Numbered from the stretch's first letter, positions 9,318-18,437 are shown. The stretch: 64,000 bases of DNA from Arthrospiribacter ruber (GCF_019343195.1 NZ_RPHB01000008.1:124001-188000); one strand, 5' to 3'. Notes: generated by a model from the letters alone, not told the origin. Translations and numbers: made by a program.

Positions 9318-9830
9318 CTAATTGCCAGGAGATAGCTTAAATCCCAATTGAGTCATCAATTCCAATTCATTGAAATATAACCTCGATCCAATAATCTTCC
9401 CATCCCTTGTTTGGGAGGTCAATTGAAACGGGAAACTCACTTTTTGGCCATCTGATTTTTGGACAGCACTGTAATTCGCCCATGAGCAAACCCAAGTTCC
9501 TTTCAGGTCGCCATCTTTGACTTCCAGTGCAGCATTCACTATTTCAGTTATTTTAATATCATTGGCAATATTGTGATTATTTTTCCAGTTTTCGATAAAG
9601 GTAGCATGATCGGCCATTTCTGAATTACCCGGTCCATAGCCTTCATAATCTTTGTGTAACAGATTGCCCAAAGTAGTAAAATCTCCTGCTTCAATAGCCT
9701 TAAAGAAATCCATCAATAATTTTTCTTCTTTCTCATGGTCCATACTGACCATATAAACTTGCGCCTGAACTGAGCCCAAGGTTGCAATTATTGCAAAAAG
9801 GAGCAAAAGGGATTTAAATTGATTTTTCAT
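9318..9830 (-). CDS. Exported SnoaL/NTF2-like protein
   Basis: A 170-residue protein with a cleavable signal peptide (MKNQFKSLLLLFAIIATL, cleavage near VQAQ). The mature part fits the NTF2/SnoaL cone fold: an N-terminal helix DFFKAIEAGDFTTLGNLLHKD, a GPG turn, a TFIENWKN helix, then beta strands including GTWVCSWANY and a final GKIIGSRLYFNELELM strand. Family members are either small lyases/isomerases or ligand-binding proteins; no catalytic residue set is certain here. It is expressed with its own terminator and follows a decayed acyltransferase on the same strand. Confidence 0.7.
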   Translation of the reverse strand: MKNQFKSLLLLFAIIATLGSVQAQVYMVSMDHEKEEKLLMDFFKAIEAGDFTTLGNLLHKDYEGYGPGNSEMADHATFIENWKNNHNIANDIKITEIVNAALEVKDGDLKGTWVCSWANYSAVQKSDGQKVSFPFQLTSQTRDGKIIGSRLYFNELELMTQLGFKLSPGN

Positions 9831-9877
9831 AATGTTATAGTTTTGGTTAAGCGTTATAAAACAATTTGAATTGCTGA

Positions 9878-10099
9878 CTATGCGGTCTTAATAAGTACAG
9901 TTTTCATTTTATTCAATAATTGTGGTTCGTATTTCCTTCCATTAAGTAAAAGCCCGATAAAGCTGTTCCTCACAAAAATCTCATAGCTAATTAAGCTGAT
10001 CAAAAAAGCTGTATGTATGACTATACCTAAAAGCATCATGATCTCCCTTAAAGTATCTAGCGCAAAAATCCGTTGGGTTTTCGGTGGTAAATTTTCCAT
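9878..10099 (-). pseudogene. Internally deleted acyltransferase-3 remnant
   Basis: A 73-residue frame joining two ends of what looks like a membrane acyltransferase. Residues about 10-30 (RIFALDTLREIMMLLGIVIH) match the family's N-terminal signature, in which R-x-x-x-LD-LRG-MMLLGI-H is followed by ten helices. Instead the sequence runs within a few residues into ISYEIFVRNSFIGLLLNGRKY, which resembles the last helix and cytoplasmic tail of the same family. The normal length is about 370-400 residues. An in-frame deletion of about 300 codons is the simplest reading. The conserved G of LRG is E here. It is unlikely to be functional. Confidence 0.55.
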
Positions 10100-10267
10100 T
10101 GATTTCAGTTAAAAATTTTAAAACAATAAAATCAAATCTAGAAAAAAAAATCCTGGATCACTTTCAATTTTGTGACAACAAATTACAATTTTGAGACCTT
10201 ATACTGCATTTTATTTACCATTTCAATCTCTTAGACACAACCACTTTCTATCAGCAATTTGTGCAAT

Positions 10268-10300
10268 AAAAAAAGCAGGCCATCCCTGACCTGCTTTTTT
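10268..10300. terminator. Bidirectional intrinsic terminator
   Basis: A GCAGG/CCTGC stem (10275-10279 and 10290-10294) is flanked by seven A on the left and six T on the right, so the A/T tracts extend the stem and give a T-run on either strand. It lies between the M14 peptidase gene and the acyltransferase remnant. Confidence 0.75.
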
Positions 10301-10347
10301 ACAACCAAAATTCAATGTCGCTTAAAAAAGTTTGCTATTTGAATTTA

Positions 10348-10412
10348 AACTATTCCAAAGTTGGTTAAAATTAAAACAAACTCAATTGCCAAAACTCAAC
10401 TTTGGAATAGTT
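10348..10412. repeat. Perfect 16-bp inverted repeat with 33-base spacer
   Basis: AACTATTCCAAAGTTG at 10348-10363 is the exact reverse complement of 10397-10412. The spacer is A-rich and non-coding. It sits about 30 bases past the stop codon of the M14 peptidase gene, without a T-run. The 65-base total size also fits a small palindromic element. Confidence 0.65.
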
Positions 10413-10443
10413 ATCCTAACTAAACGATATTGAATCAAAAGTT

Positions 10444-13200
10444 TTATTTCCTCAATTTATCCCAATTGATCAGGGCGTTCCAGACCATTGGAGAATCATG
10501 ATGGTTCAGGTAACGGTGAAGAGGATCAAATGTAAAGGCCACTACAGTTCCTTTACCAAGTGGCAGGCTGAATACAGAACCATGTCCTACGATCTCCTGC
10601 TCATTTCTGACCATTCCAGCAATCACATAATCAGGATTTTTATCCTTTTTCTCCTCCTTTTCTACTTTTTCTCTTTCAGGCATTCCCATAATATGGCCTT
10701 CGTATTCCACTTCGTCCTTCAATGGATCAAAACCATATTGCACCAACATCAAATCCCTGTTGTATTTGTCAGTCTGCAATAGTGGCCCATTTCCTCTGAA
10801 AAGCTGGAAACTTTCTCCAAACCCGTACAATACCGGAGAATCAGATTTTCTGGCTTTGGCCCGGATAATGGAACCTGGGTGAAACAATCCCGAAGTACTT
10901 ACAGGTGACAGTTCGGAAGCGATACCCAACTCAGCCAATATCGCACTCATATTATCGAAGCTGATAATTACACCACCTTCTTCACCGAATTTTCTCAAAT
11001 TATCCACTCCCAAGAAACCCGGACCACCAGTCATGTCACTGGTAGATGCCGGGAATCCATGGGAAGGAAACTCCGCAGTTTTGGTGAATGGCATAGGACC
11101 GAATTTCTTATCGACTCCATTGACGAAATTCTTGGCATTCCCTCTGATCCTTGGCATGATGATCACATCATATTTGGACTTCAGGCCACCTGCTTTCAGG
11201 TCATCCTTGTCTATAGAAGTGTAAGGAATTCCCCTTTCCTCAAAAGTATACCTGGTCCAGCCTTCGTCCTGTGTATTGTACCAAGTGTGGTATACTGCCA
11301 CTCTTGGAAGATTGACAGTTTTCAAATCATCAGAGGACACATTGGCATTGCTGGATTCTAAGTCCAAACCGAAACCTGAAGCAATTTTAGAAGCCTGATT
11401 CGCATTGACTTTTTTCAAAATCAAAGATCCAGCGCCGTAAGTCTGTCCTCCTATCTCGGTTTCTTTGGTAAGAATGGATATTTCAGCATTTTTATTGTCC
11501 TTCTTCAAACTATACAAGGCAGGCAAAACAGTATTCTGGGCATGATAAGGAAGAATATAAGTATTCCCAGAACCAGAAATCTTTCCTTCATAAACGGCGT
11601 CTTCTGTCAACATTTTCAGGGAAGAAACATCAAAGTCCACTTCATCTTTTGCTTCCACATCTACTCCATACAGGTAGGGTAATGTCCAGGCAATGGCATC
11701 ATAAGGCGGATATTTGGCCTCTTTTGGATAAGACTGTGGCGTCAAAAGAGACACCAATAGGTTTCGATAAGGCTGTTCAGAAAGCACCACATAATGGCTG
11801 TCGTTTTCATGAACTTCTATACCTTGAACCTTGAGCTGGTTGGCAAGATAGGCTACCATGGCCGGGTCTCTTTGCTCCTTGGCGATGGTAAAGGCTTTTG
11901 GTCCTTCTTTTTTCCCTTTTTCTATGCTGTTAAATCCTTTTTTATAAAAATTCCTCAACAATAATTGCCCATTGGTGGCCGCATAATAAAGGGAAGCGAT
12001 GACACCCACTTGGGTATAGTTGATATTGTTTCTAAAAGACCAATAAACCAGTGGAGTGGCCGGGTCCGGTCTATACCATTCTTTGGAAGAGGCGAGGTCT
12101 CCGGCAAATTTGGCCGTGGAATAATCCCTCAAATAGGTATCTGCTCCTGCATTGCCATAAGTTTCGTAAAATCGGCCGTTGGAATTATGGTTGTTTGCCA
12201 CCCAAATCCCATACCCTGGCCACCATCCGTCATAAAAGGCCCAAGTAAATGCACCGGGCATGCCTTGTGCAGAAACTTCCGCCACATCGTGATTGCCCAT
12301 GACCTGCCATTCACTTTGGGTGATTGGGTCAACAAACTCATTGTAAGGACCTGTTCCGGTAGAGATATAAAGCAAAGGTACAGACTCATGCAAATCCAAC
12401 ATTACCGTGGGGTGAAACTCAAAGAAGCCTTTGAAAATAGACTTGGTGATTTCCTGAGAAACTTGCAAACCATCTCTATTATTGTCATGGAACACATACT
12501 TGGCCCAGTAAGGCGTAGATCTTGGGAATCCATCGTCAAACTTTTCCCTGCCTTTGGTATATCGGAAATACCAATCCACTTGTTTGTCCCAGCCATCCGG
12601 TTCTGAAACAGGATTGATCACAGTGATGACATTTTCACGGATCGCATTGATATCATTGGCATCGGAAGTGACCAGCCTGTAAGCCAATTCCATCAACATC
12701 TCGGGCGCACCCATTTCGGTGGCATGCATGCCGGCTGACACGTAATAAACAGGCTTGCTGTCCATGATAATTTGCTCGGCCTGTTCCGGACTGGTTTTTC
12801 TGGCATCAGCCAGTTTGGCCAGTTGATCTTTGTAATGGTCTAGCCGGTCCATAGACTCCTGATTACCGATAACGATCAGGTAAAAAGGCCTGTCTTCTTC
12901 CGTCCTGCCCATTTCCTGCATGTGTACCAATGGAGAGCTTTCGGCTAATTTTTGGTAATACCCATAAATCTCAGAAGTACGGTGAACAATTCCTTCTGTA
13001 CCTATGATATGTCCAAAATGCTTCAATGGTGAAGGAATGGAAGGGTGATCTACTATATCCAATAAGGATTTGGGTAAAAAGCGGTCATCTGTGGTAAATT
13101 CCTTGATTTTTTCCACATAGGCTTCATCTACCTTTTGAGCCTTCAGCTCCAAGCTGAATAAGACCACAAGGGCAAACAAAATTTTAAAGGTTGGCTTCAT
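10444..13200 (-). CDS. Exported M14-family zinc carboxypeptidase
   Basis: A 918-residue secreted metallopeptidase with signal peptide MKPTFKILFALVVLFSLELKA. The zinc site is visible: HATE (H159, E162) in VYYVSAGMHATEMGAPEM and H271 in MLDLHES. The peptidase domain spans about residues 75-430. The C-terminal half (about 440-918) is a long accessory region with a glutamine-amidotransferase-like fold suggested by DVIIMPRIRG and GGVIISFDN, and an ending VAFTFDPLHRYLNHHDSPM, as in other large M14 proteins of Bacteroidota. It likely trims peptides in the periplasm or outside the cell. The aminotransferase gene 65 bases upstream may be co-transcribed. Confidence 0.85.
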   Translation of the reverse strand: MKPTFKILFALVVLFSLELKAQKVDEAYVEKIKEFTTDDRFLPKSLLDIVDHPSIPSPLKHFGHIIGTEGIVHRTSEIYGYYQKLAESSPLVHMQEMGRTEEDRPFYLIVIGNQESMDRLDHYKDQLAKLADARKTSPEQAEQIIMDSKPVYYVSAGMHATEMGAPEMLMELAYRLVTSDANDINAIRENVITVINPVSEPDGWDKQVDWYFRYTKGREKFDDGFPRSTPYWAKYVFHDNNRDGLQVSQEITKSIFKGFFEFHPTVMLDLHESVPLLYISTGTGPYNEFVDPITQSEWQVMGNHDVAEVSAQGMPGAFTWAFYDGWWPGYGIWVANNHNSNGRFYETYGNAGADTYLRDYSTAKFAGDLASSKEWYRPDPATPLVYWSFRNNINYTQVGVIASLYYAATNGQLLLRNFYKKGFNSIEKGKKEGPKAFTIAKEQRDPAMVAYLANQLKVQGIEVHENDSHYVVLSEQPYRNLLVSLLTPQSYPKEAKYPPYDAIAWTLPYLYGVDVEAKDEVDFDVSSLKMLTEDAVYEGKISGSGNTYILPYHAQNTVLPALYSLKKDNKNAEISILTKETEIGGQTYGAGSLILKKVNANQASKIASGFGLDLESSNANVSSDDLKTVNLPRVAVYHTWYNTQDEGWTRYTFEERGIPYTSIDKDDLKAGGLKSKYDVIIMPRIRGNAKNFVNGVDKKFGPMPFTKTAEFPSHGFPASTSDMTGGPGFLGVDNLRKFGEEGGVIISFDNMSAILAELGIASELSPVSTSGLFHPGSIIRAKARKSDSPVLYGFGESFQLFRGNGPLLQTDKYNRDLMLVQYGFDPLKDEVEYEGHIMGMPEREKVEKEEKKDKNPDYVIAGMVRNEQEIVGHGSVFSLPLGKGTVVAFTFDPLHRYLNHHDSPMVWNALINWDKLRK

Positions 13201-13265
13201 ATCGATGGTTATATTATTTTCTTGAAGGGAAACTACAAAAAAAGAGCGTATAGCTGAGGTAAAAT

Positions 13266-14417
13266 TTATTTGGATGGTCGATCCAATACATCCATCAAAG
13301 CCTCAAGGTCCTCTAGAGTATTGAAAAGATGTAAGGAAAGCCTGATGGCCTCTCCTCTTACAGAAACATATATTTTACTTTTCTCTAAATCCGCCAACAG
13401 ACTTTCCTTGTCCATGGTAGCGGGAAGATGAATCCCAAAAAGATGCCCACTTCTGAAAGCCTCTTCCTCAAAACCATAGCCTTTTTCTTTCAGGAAAGGA
13501 AAAAGAGGTGCTGCCAGTTGTTTGGTGTATGACTCAATATTTCCCACTCCCCAATCGAGTATTTGTTCCAGGGCTTTGTTCAGCATAGGCAGAAGTATAA
13601 AGTTGCTGAATTCACCCATATTGTACCTGCCGGCGCCTTCGGAGTACACCGGGTCATACTTGGTAAGTGAGGCAAACTCCTGTGAATTGGACCTGTTCAT
13701 CCAGCTTTCTTCCAAGGGAATCCCATCATTGAACAGCTCCGAAAAATACGCCAAACCTAAGGAATATGGCCCTAACAACCATTTGTATCCTGCGCAGACC
13801 AGGGCATCCGGTTTCACTTTTTGCACATCAAATGGTATCGCTCCTACAGACTGGGTGCCATCCAGAATAAATACCACCTTATGCTCCCTGCATTTTTGGC
13901 CTATTTCTTCCAAAAGGTACTTCGTCCCATCTGTCCAGTGAACCGTTGACATCATCAATACAGCCGTTTGATCTGTAATGTTTTCCATCAATTGTTCGTG
14001 CCATTCTCTACCTACCTCAGGATTTTGGTAAGGTCTTGGGATGGTTTTGAGTTGTTTCTGGTGTTTTTCACACCAGCGGACTATGCTGAAGTATCCACTT
14101 GGAAACTCTTCTCCTACTACCAAGGCTTCGTTGCCATTTCCCAGAGGCAGGTTATTGACCGCCGTCATCAGTCCATAGGAAGCTGAAGGCACGATGGCAA
14201 TCCGCTCAGCAGAAGCATTGATGATTTTTGCGAAATTTTGCTTCAACACTCCAGCTTCTTCAAAAAAATGTTTTGGTTTGATCTGGGTTGGATTGTTTTT
14301 CTTCAGGACAGCTTCAATGCCCGCTTGCTCCACAGTCTTGAGCTGTGGCCCCATATAAGCACAATTCAAGTAGTGGATATCCTTGGGAAGGGAGAAAAGG
14401 TGTTTTTGGTTTTTCAA
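13266..14417 (-). CDS. Class V PLP-dependent aminotransferase (cysteine desulfurase-like)
   Basis: A 383-residue cytoplasmic fold-type I PLP enzyme. The Schiff-base lysine is K212 in CAGYKWLLGP and the pyridine-nitrogen aspartate is D186 in VVFILDGTQSVGA; the N-terminal DIHYLNCAYMGP block is typical of selenocysteine-lyase/isopenicillin-epimerase-like members. No ATG lies in frame before residue 22, and conserved sequence precedes that, so translation appears to begin at TTG (14417), six codons after an in-frame stop. The reaction (desulfurase, kynureninase-like or epimerase) is not determined. A palindrome cluster upstream (14552-14599) may be its operator. Confidence 0.75.
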   Translation of the reverse strand: MKNQKHLFSLPKDIHYLNCAYMGPQLKTVEQAGIEAVLKKNNPTQIKPKHFFEEAGVLKQNFAKIINASAERIAIVPSASYGLMTAVNNLPLGNGNEALVVGEEFPSGYFSIVRWCEKHQKQLKTIPRPYQNPEVGREWHEQLMENITDQTAVLMMSTVHWTDGTKYLLEEIGQKCREHKVVFILDGTQSVGAIPFDVQKVKPDALVCAGYKWLLGPYSLGLAYFSELFNDGIPLEESWMNRSNSQEFASLTKYDPVYSEGAGRYNMGEFSNFILLPMLNKALEQILDWGVGNIESYTKQLAAPLFPFLKEKGYGFEEEAFRSGHLFGIHLPATMDKESLLADLEKSKIYVSVRGEAIRLSLHLFNTLEDLEALMDVLDRPSK

Positions 14418-14672
14418 TTGGTATTGGGTTGATCTTTATTCACATGCAAACTACTGCTTGTAGATCAATCGACAAATTATAATTTGATCTAACTAAAGAA
14501 AAAATTCAAATATTAGGATCTCAATAATTAATGTACATAATTTCTATTATGATCGAAATCATTCACCAAATGAATTTACATTTCGATTGTAATCGAAATT
14601 TATATTATTGCCAAAAAAAAGGAAATGACATTGCTTATTATAAATTTTGCCCGAATATAAAACCTGACAGGA
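14418..14672. promoter_or_regulatory. Spacer with ATCGAAAT palindrome cluster
   Basis: This 255-base spacer holds a 20-base palindrome at 14580-14599 (ATTTCGATT, GT, AATCGAAAT), another ATCGAAAT at 14552-14559, and a TAGATCAA/TTGATCTA dyad around 14460-14490. Repeated copies of one 8-mer in both orientations upstream of the minus-strand aminotransferase suggest a repressor or activator site. No consensus promoter was identified. Confidence 0.45.
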
Positions 14673-14813
14673 TTAATACAATGATTTGAATGTAGAAAAT
14701 CTCTTTTCTGCAAAATCCAGAAAACGCTTCCAATCGTAAATACTCAGGTCATGTTCTCCCTCACGGAGATGGTATCCTATATTTTCCAAATGAAGGGTAT
14801 TGATCCTTTTCAT
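14673..14813 (-). pseudogene. 46-residue tail of an acetyl-xylan/glucuronoyl esterase-like hydrolase
   Basis: The reading frame starts with an ATG overlapping the sulfatase stop codon (ATGA) and encodes 46 residues, including NIGYHLREGEHDLSIYDW and KRFLDFAEKRF. This matches the C-terminal end of alpha/beta-hydrolase esterases of Bacteroidota polysaccharide loci, where a Y-H-x-R-x-G-x-H-D-L-x-x-Y-D-W motif carries the catalytic His. The nucleophile and acid are missing, and the upstream frame ends in a stop four codons before the ATG. It is best read as the remnant of an esterase whose body was deleted. Translation may still occur through coupling to the sulfatase. Confidence 0.65.
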
Positions 14814-16504
14814 CAATCCAAATTAAGTTGGGTATCCATTTTCAGTATTTTCTGCAATTGCTCGTCCTTGAAGCCTTCAGCGCCTTTCTTTTCAAATTGC
14901 CTCAAGTACTCTTCCAAAAGCCTTTGGCTAATCTGGGAAGAATCTCCATATTTTTTGCGCATATCCTTAAGATCCTCATGAAGCTTATTTTTAATATCCG
15001 CATACTCGGGATCATTGTACACGTTTTTCAATTCATGAGGATCATTTTTCCGGTCATACAACTCCCATTCATCCACATCAAAATAAAAATGGATCAATTT
15101 GTATTCTTTGGTAACGATGGCATAATGCCGCATGACCATATGGATAGAAGGGTATTCATAGTAATGGTAATAAACGGCATCCCGGGTCCATTGGTCCGAC
15201 TGCCCTGTCAATAGCGGAATCAAACTCTCCCCCTGCATGTCTGAGGGGGCTTCAATGCCCGCTGCCTCCAAAAATGTCTGGGCAAAATCGAGGTTTTGCA
15301 CCATTTCATCTGATTTGCTCCCAGCTTGAACCTTTCCTGGCCAGGCCACCAATAAAGGCGTTTTGAAGGATTCGTTGTACACAAACCTTTTATCGAACCA
15401 ACCATGTTCTCCTAAGTAAAAGCCCTGATCAGATGTATAGACTATGATGGTGTTTTCCATGAGCCCATTGGCTTCAAGATAATCCAAAACCCTGCCCACA
15501 TTTTCATCGACTGAAGCAATCGTCCCCAAATAATCCTGCATGTAGCGTTGGTACCTCCATCTCATTTTTTCCTCTTCGGTCATGTTGGGATAGGCGGCTT
15601 TGAAGTCCTCATTTACAGGACCATAGGTCTTATCCCAATTGGCCCTTTGTGCTTCATTCATTCGCCCAACTTCCCTTTGGAAAGCTCCCTTGTCCCAGCC
15701 AGAGGCGTCAGCAATACCCAATTCATCCATCACTTTCGGATACACCTTGGAGTCCCCGGCCCAGTTCATATGGGTCAAAATATTCATTTCAGCATCTTTT
15801 GCGGCAGTACCACGACCTACATAATCATCAAAAAGTGTCACAGGCTCTGGATATTCTTTCTGGGTAAATTCAGCGATGTGCCTTTCAGCAGGCAACCATT
15901 CCCTATGTGGCGCCTTGTGCAGGTACATTAGCATAAATGGTTCTTCTTCTTTCCTTTCATTTTGCAACCAATCCAAGGTCATATCAGTGATGATATCCGT
16001 GACATAACCTTCAACTTTTATATTTCCTTCATTTTTGGTGATGAAATCAGGGTTGTAATAAGACCCTTGTCCAGGGAGAATTTTGAACTGATCAAAACCC
16101 TTAGGATTATTTCCAAAATGCAGCTTTCCAAACATGGCAGTCTGATAGCCAGCCTCCTGAAAAAGCTGTGGAAAGGTGACATTGGTCGTGTCAAATGGAA
16201 AATGATTGTCTGTCTTCCCGTTCAGATGGGAATGTTTCCCGGTAAGTATGGTCGCCCTAGAAGGAGCACATATGGAATTGGTTACAGAGGCATTGGTAAA
16301 CAACATACCCATTTTCGCAATCCTGTCGATATTTGGAGTCTGTATCAAACGCTCATCGTAAGCAGAAATGGCCTGATAGGCATGGTCATCAGACATAATA
16401 AAAATGATATTGGGTCGCTTTTTTTCTTCTTCCTTTTGTTCACAGGAAAAGCTTAACATGATCAAAGCAAAATAAAAAGGGAGAATAAAAGCGATATTAC
16501 GCAT
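14813..16504 (-). CDS. Type I (S1) sulfatase lipoprotein
   Basis: A 563-residue formylglycine sulfatase that removes sulfate from glycans. The signature SICAPSRATILTGK places the Cys to be converted to formylglycine at residue 79; metal ligands D39/D40 are in IFIMSDDHAYQ, and the HYGDSS-like tail and YTSDQGFYLGEHGWFDKR block (metal-binding DQG...H) are present. The N-terminus is a lipoprotein signal (LSFSC, Cys21), so it is probably anchored to a membrane. The C-terminal segment with LYDRKNDPHELKN is the usual DUF4976-like end. A maturase (anSME) must act elsewhere; none is in this window. It is coupled to an esterase remnant downstream. Confidence 0.9.
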   Translation of the reverse strand: MRNIAFILPFYFALIMLSFSCEQKEEEKKRPNIIFIMSDDHAYQAISAYDERLIQTPNIDRIAKMGMLFTNASVTNSICAPSRATILTGKHSHLNGKTDNHFPFDTTNVTFPQLFQEAGYQTAMFGKLHFGNNPKGFDQFKILPGQGSYYNPDFITKNEGNIKVEGYVTDIITDMTLDWLQNERKEEEPFMLMYLHKAPHREWLPAERHIAEFTQKEYPEPVTLFDDYVGRGTAAKDAEMNILTHMNWAGDSKVYPKVMDELGIADASGWDKGAFQREVGRMNEAQRANWDKTYGPVNEDFKAAYPNMTEEEKMRWRYQRYMQDYLGTIASVDENVGRVLDYLEANGLMENTIIVYTSDQGFYLGEHGWFDKRFVYNESFKTPLLVAWPGKVQAGSKSDEMVQNLDFAQTFLEAAGIEAPSDMQGESLIPLLTGQSDQWTRDAVYYHYYEYPSIHMVMRHYAIVTKEYKLIHFYFDVDEWELYDRKNDPHELKNVYNDPEYADIKNKLHEDLKDMRKKYGDSSQISQRLLEEYLRQFEKKGAEGFKDEQLQKILKMDTQLNLD

Positions 16505-16786
16505 GCTATGGAAGGTTTTTAGTGATAATTGAATAGGGATTTTTTACTAGAGTTATTCCTTTATTCTTGGATTTTTAAAAGGATATTCTTCAATCCCAAT
16601 TTAAGGTTCAATTCCCCTTATTCAAATTTTATTTTGCTCAATGGTAGCAAAAGCCAAATATACTATTCCACAACAATACGAATGGATCTATCCTGGAAAG
16701 AAATAAACATCTAAATTTTTGGATTGGCAAAGCTGATTAACGTGCTAAGATTGCATAAAGACTATCTGACCATTTTATAGCATCAA

Positions 16787-18373
16787 TCAAAAGTCATCCA
16801 CCTGCAATTCCTGAAAGAAAAAGTTGTTTTCATCAACTGCTTGACCATCTTCATTCACATACCTTATTTGTTGCCTTCCTGTCAATAGAAATGACCCATT
16901 ATTTAATGCTTTGACCTCTAAGTCAGAGTTTCTTAAACTCAATACTTTATCACCTTTCTGAGGATTCAGGATTTTGACTTCTTGGTTAATTTCCTGAAAA
17001 TCACCTTCTGAAATTAACGAATAGAAAAGCTTTCCTTCAAATTCATATATGAAATGATCCTTGTTTCCTGAGAATATCTGACCATAAGAAAGCGGGACAA
17101 AAGTAGACTTTTTGGGCAGGGGCACGGCATAATCCCATAACACATCTCCATTGTTGTCAAACTGTAAAAAGTGAGAGGATTTGAAGGAAAAGTAAATATC
17201 AGGATCAGTCACTGGAGTTGGGATCCACACTCCAGAACCAGCTTCATAAACTGGAGCAGCGGTCCCTCGCCTTCCGTAATTTAAATCCTTTATAGGGTTA
17301 AAATGGTAATAGTGATGATCATATACTCCATCCTTCGTTAAATGCGAATTGCCTACAGGCAAGAAATGATCTGAATACAAAAGATAGCCATGATCATTTT
17401 TTATGATTTCCCTTGCTGCCAAAGCTTCCTTCAAAGAAGGGTTCCTAGACTTTTCCCAGCTTTTACGGCTCTTTTCACCTCCATCTTTTTCAAAAGCAAA
17501 GAATCCATCCAGGTCATTGATCTCAACAATATTGTTAAAGGGGTCGCTACCATCAGCAAGGTATCCTCCATAGAAACCGTTGTACCCAACTTTATTCGTC
17601 ATCCCAACAGTTCCTGCAATAAATTTCAAAGGACCTTCATTAGAAATGATCATGTCAATGTTCTCCCTATTTTTGGATTCGTTTTCAAACAAGTGGTTTC
17701 GAAGCATAACCCCTTCCTTGTTGATCGAGGACATGAGAAAAGATTTGCTTCTGTCTTTCGTCCTGAATTTGATCATCAGGTTAAAAACCCCTGTCATTTC
17801 ATCTCCAAAAACCTCCTGAACAAGCATCCCAGGTTGAAAAACATCCTCCACCGTATAAACCTTGCCGGTAGCCATTTCTTTGACCTGGGCAATGGGCCTA
17901 TTTTGAACATAGTACAACAGAAGTATCCTGTCATCTAAAATTTCAAAATCAGAGATTGGGCTTTCTACTGTGTTCTTAAGGTCGATTTCCTTTGTTTCTT
18001 TAGTTTTCAGGTCTAAGATCAACAGGTATTTCTCATTCAAATGCCTCTGGGTATTTTCACATAAAAAGTAAACTTTATCCCCAAAGACTTTTTTTCTTTT
18101 GAGCACATGACTCCATTTGAGAGGAATGTCTACCACCTTTTCATCCCCAAATGACTTAGTCGCTATGGATATTTTCAAATTCAACTGTTTCTCAGCATCT
18201 CCTTTATTGATCTGATAGGCAAAAAAGTAATCCTCGGAAACGTCTACCCACACTGGCTGACTGGAAAATTCGCCGCTTACCTCAAGTCGTTCGCCAAAGC
18301 TGACTTGCCCAAAGGAGTATGTGCAGAATACACTTAAAAAAGATGCCAGGAAAAATTTATACAGTAATTTCAT
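16787..18373 (-). CDS. Exported protein of unknown function (528 aa)
   Basis: A secreted protein with signal peptide MKLLYKFFLASFLSVF ending near SFGQ. I do not recognise a family. The mature part is rich in short beta strands with aromatic and Asp/Gly turns (for instance FGDKVYFLCENTQRHL, DRILLLYYVQNRPI, VKALNNGSFLLTGRQ), suggesting a beta-propeller of 5-7 blades. There are no clear catalytic motifs and no repeats that can be aligned by eye. It stands alone, with an intrinsic terminator (18401-18437) between it and the preceding gene pair. Confidence 0.6.
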   Translation of the reverse strand: MKLLYKFFLASFLSVFCTYSFGQVSFGERLEVSGEFSSQPVWVDVSEDYFFAYQINKGDAEKQLNLKISIATKSFGDEKVVDIPLKWSHVLKRKKVFGDKVYFLCENTQRHLNEKYLLILDLKTKETKEIDLKNTVESPISDFEILDDRILLLYYVQNRPIAQVKEMATGKVYTVEDVFQPGMLVQEVFGDEMTGVFNLMIKFRTKDRSKSFLMSSINKEGVMLRNHLFENESKNRENIDMIISNEGPLKFIAGTVGMTNKVGYNGFYGGYLADGSDPFNNIVEINDLDGFFAFEKDGGEKSRKSWEKSRNPSLKEALAAREIIKNDHGYLLYSDHFLPVGNSHLTKDGVYDHHYYHFNPIKDLNYGRRGTAAPVYEAGSGVWIPTPVTDPDIYFSFKSSHFLQFDNNGDVLWDYAVPLPKKSTFVPLSYGQIFSGNKDHFIYEFEGKLFYSLISEGDFQEINQEVKILNPQKGDKVLSLRNSDLEVKALNNGSFLLTGRQQIRYVNEDGQAVDENNFFFQELQVDDF

Positions 18374-18400
18374 AACTAAATATAAATTATTCCAGCGAAT

Positions 18401-18437
18401 AAAAAAACCTGCTCAAATCTTGGATCTAAACAGGTTT
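18401..18437 (-). terminator. Intrinsic terminator of the tandem paralogue pair
   Basis: On the minus strand the stem AAACCTG/CAGGTTT (18405-18411 and 18431-18437) is followed by seven T. The surrounding 50 bases closely match the hairpin at 19858-19894, which flanks the other side of the paralogue pair in the same orientation. Confidence 0.75.

Noticed and set aside
11965-12606. A 213-codon plus-strand frame opposite the M14 peptidase
   Set aside because: It is antisense to the conserved zinc-binding region of the peptidase and lacks any family feature.
14828-15214. Hydrophobic plus-strand frame opposite the sulfatase C-terminus
   Set aside because: Apparent membrane helices come from the reverse complement of the charged DUF4976-like tail; no independent evidence.
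16787-18373. Possible peptidase or lectin in the unknown exported protein
   Set aside because: No catalytic triad, metal ligand or carbohydrate-binding motif could be identified by eye, so only a beta-rich fold is claimed.
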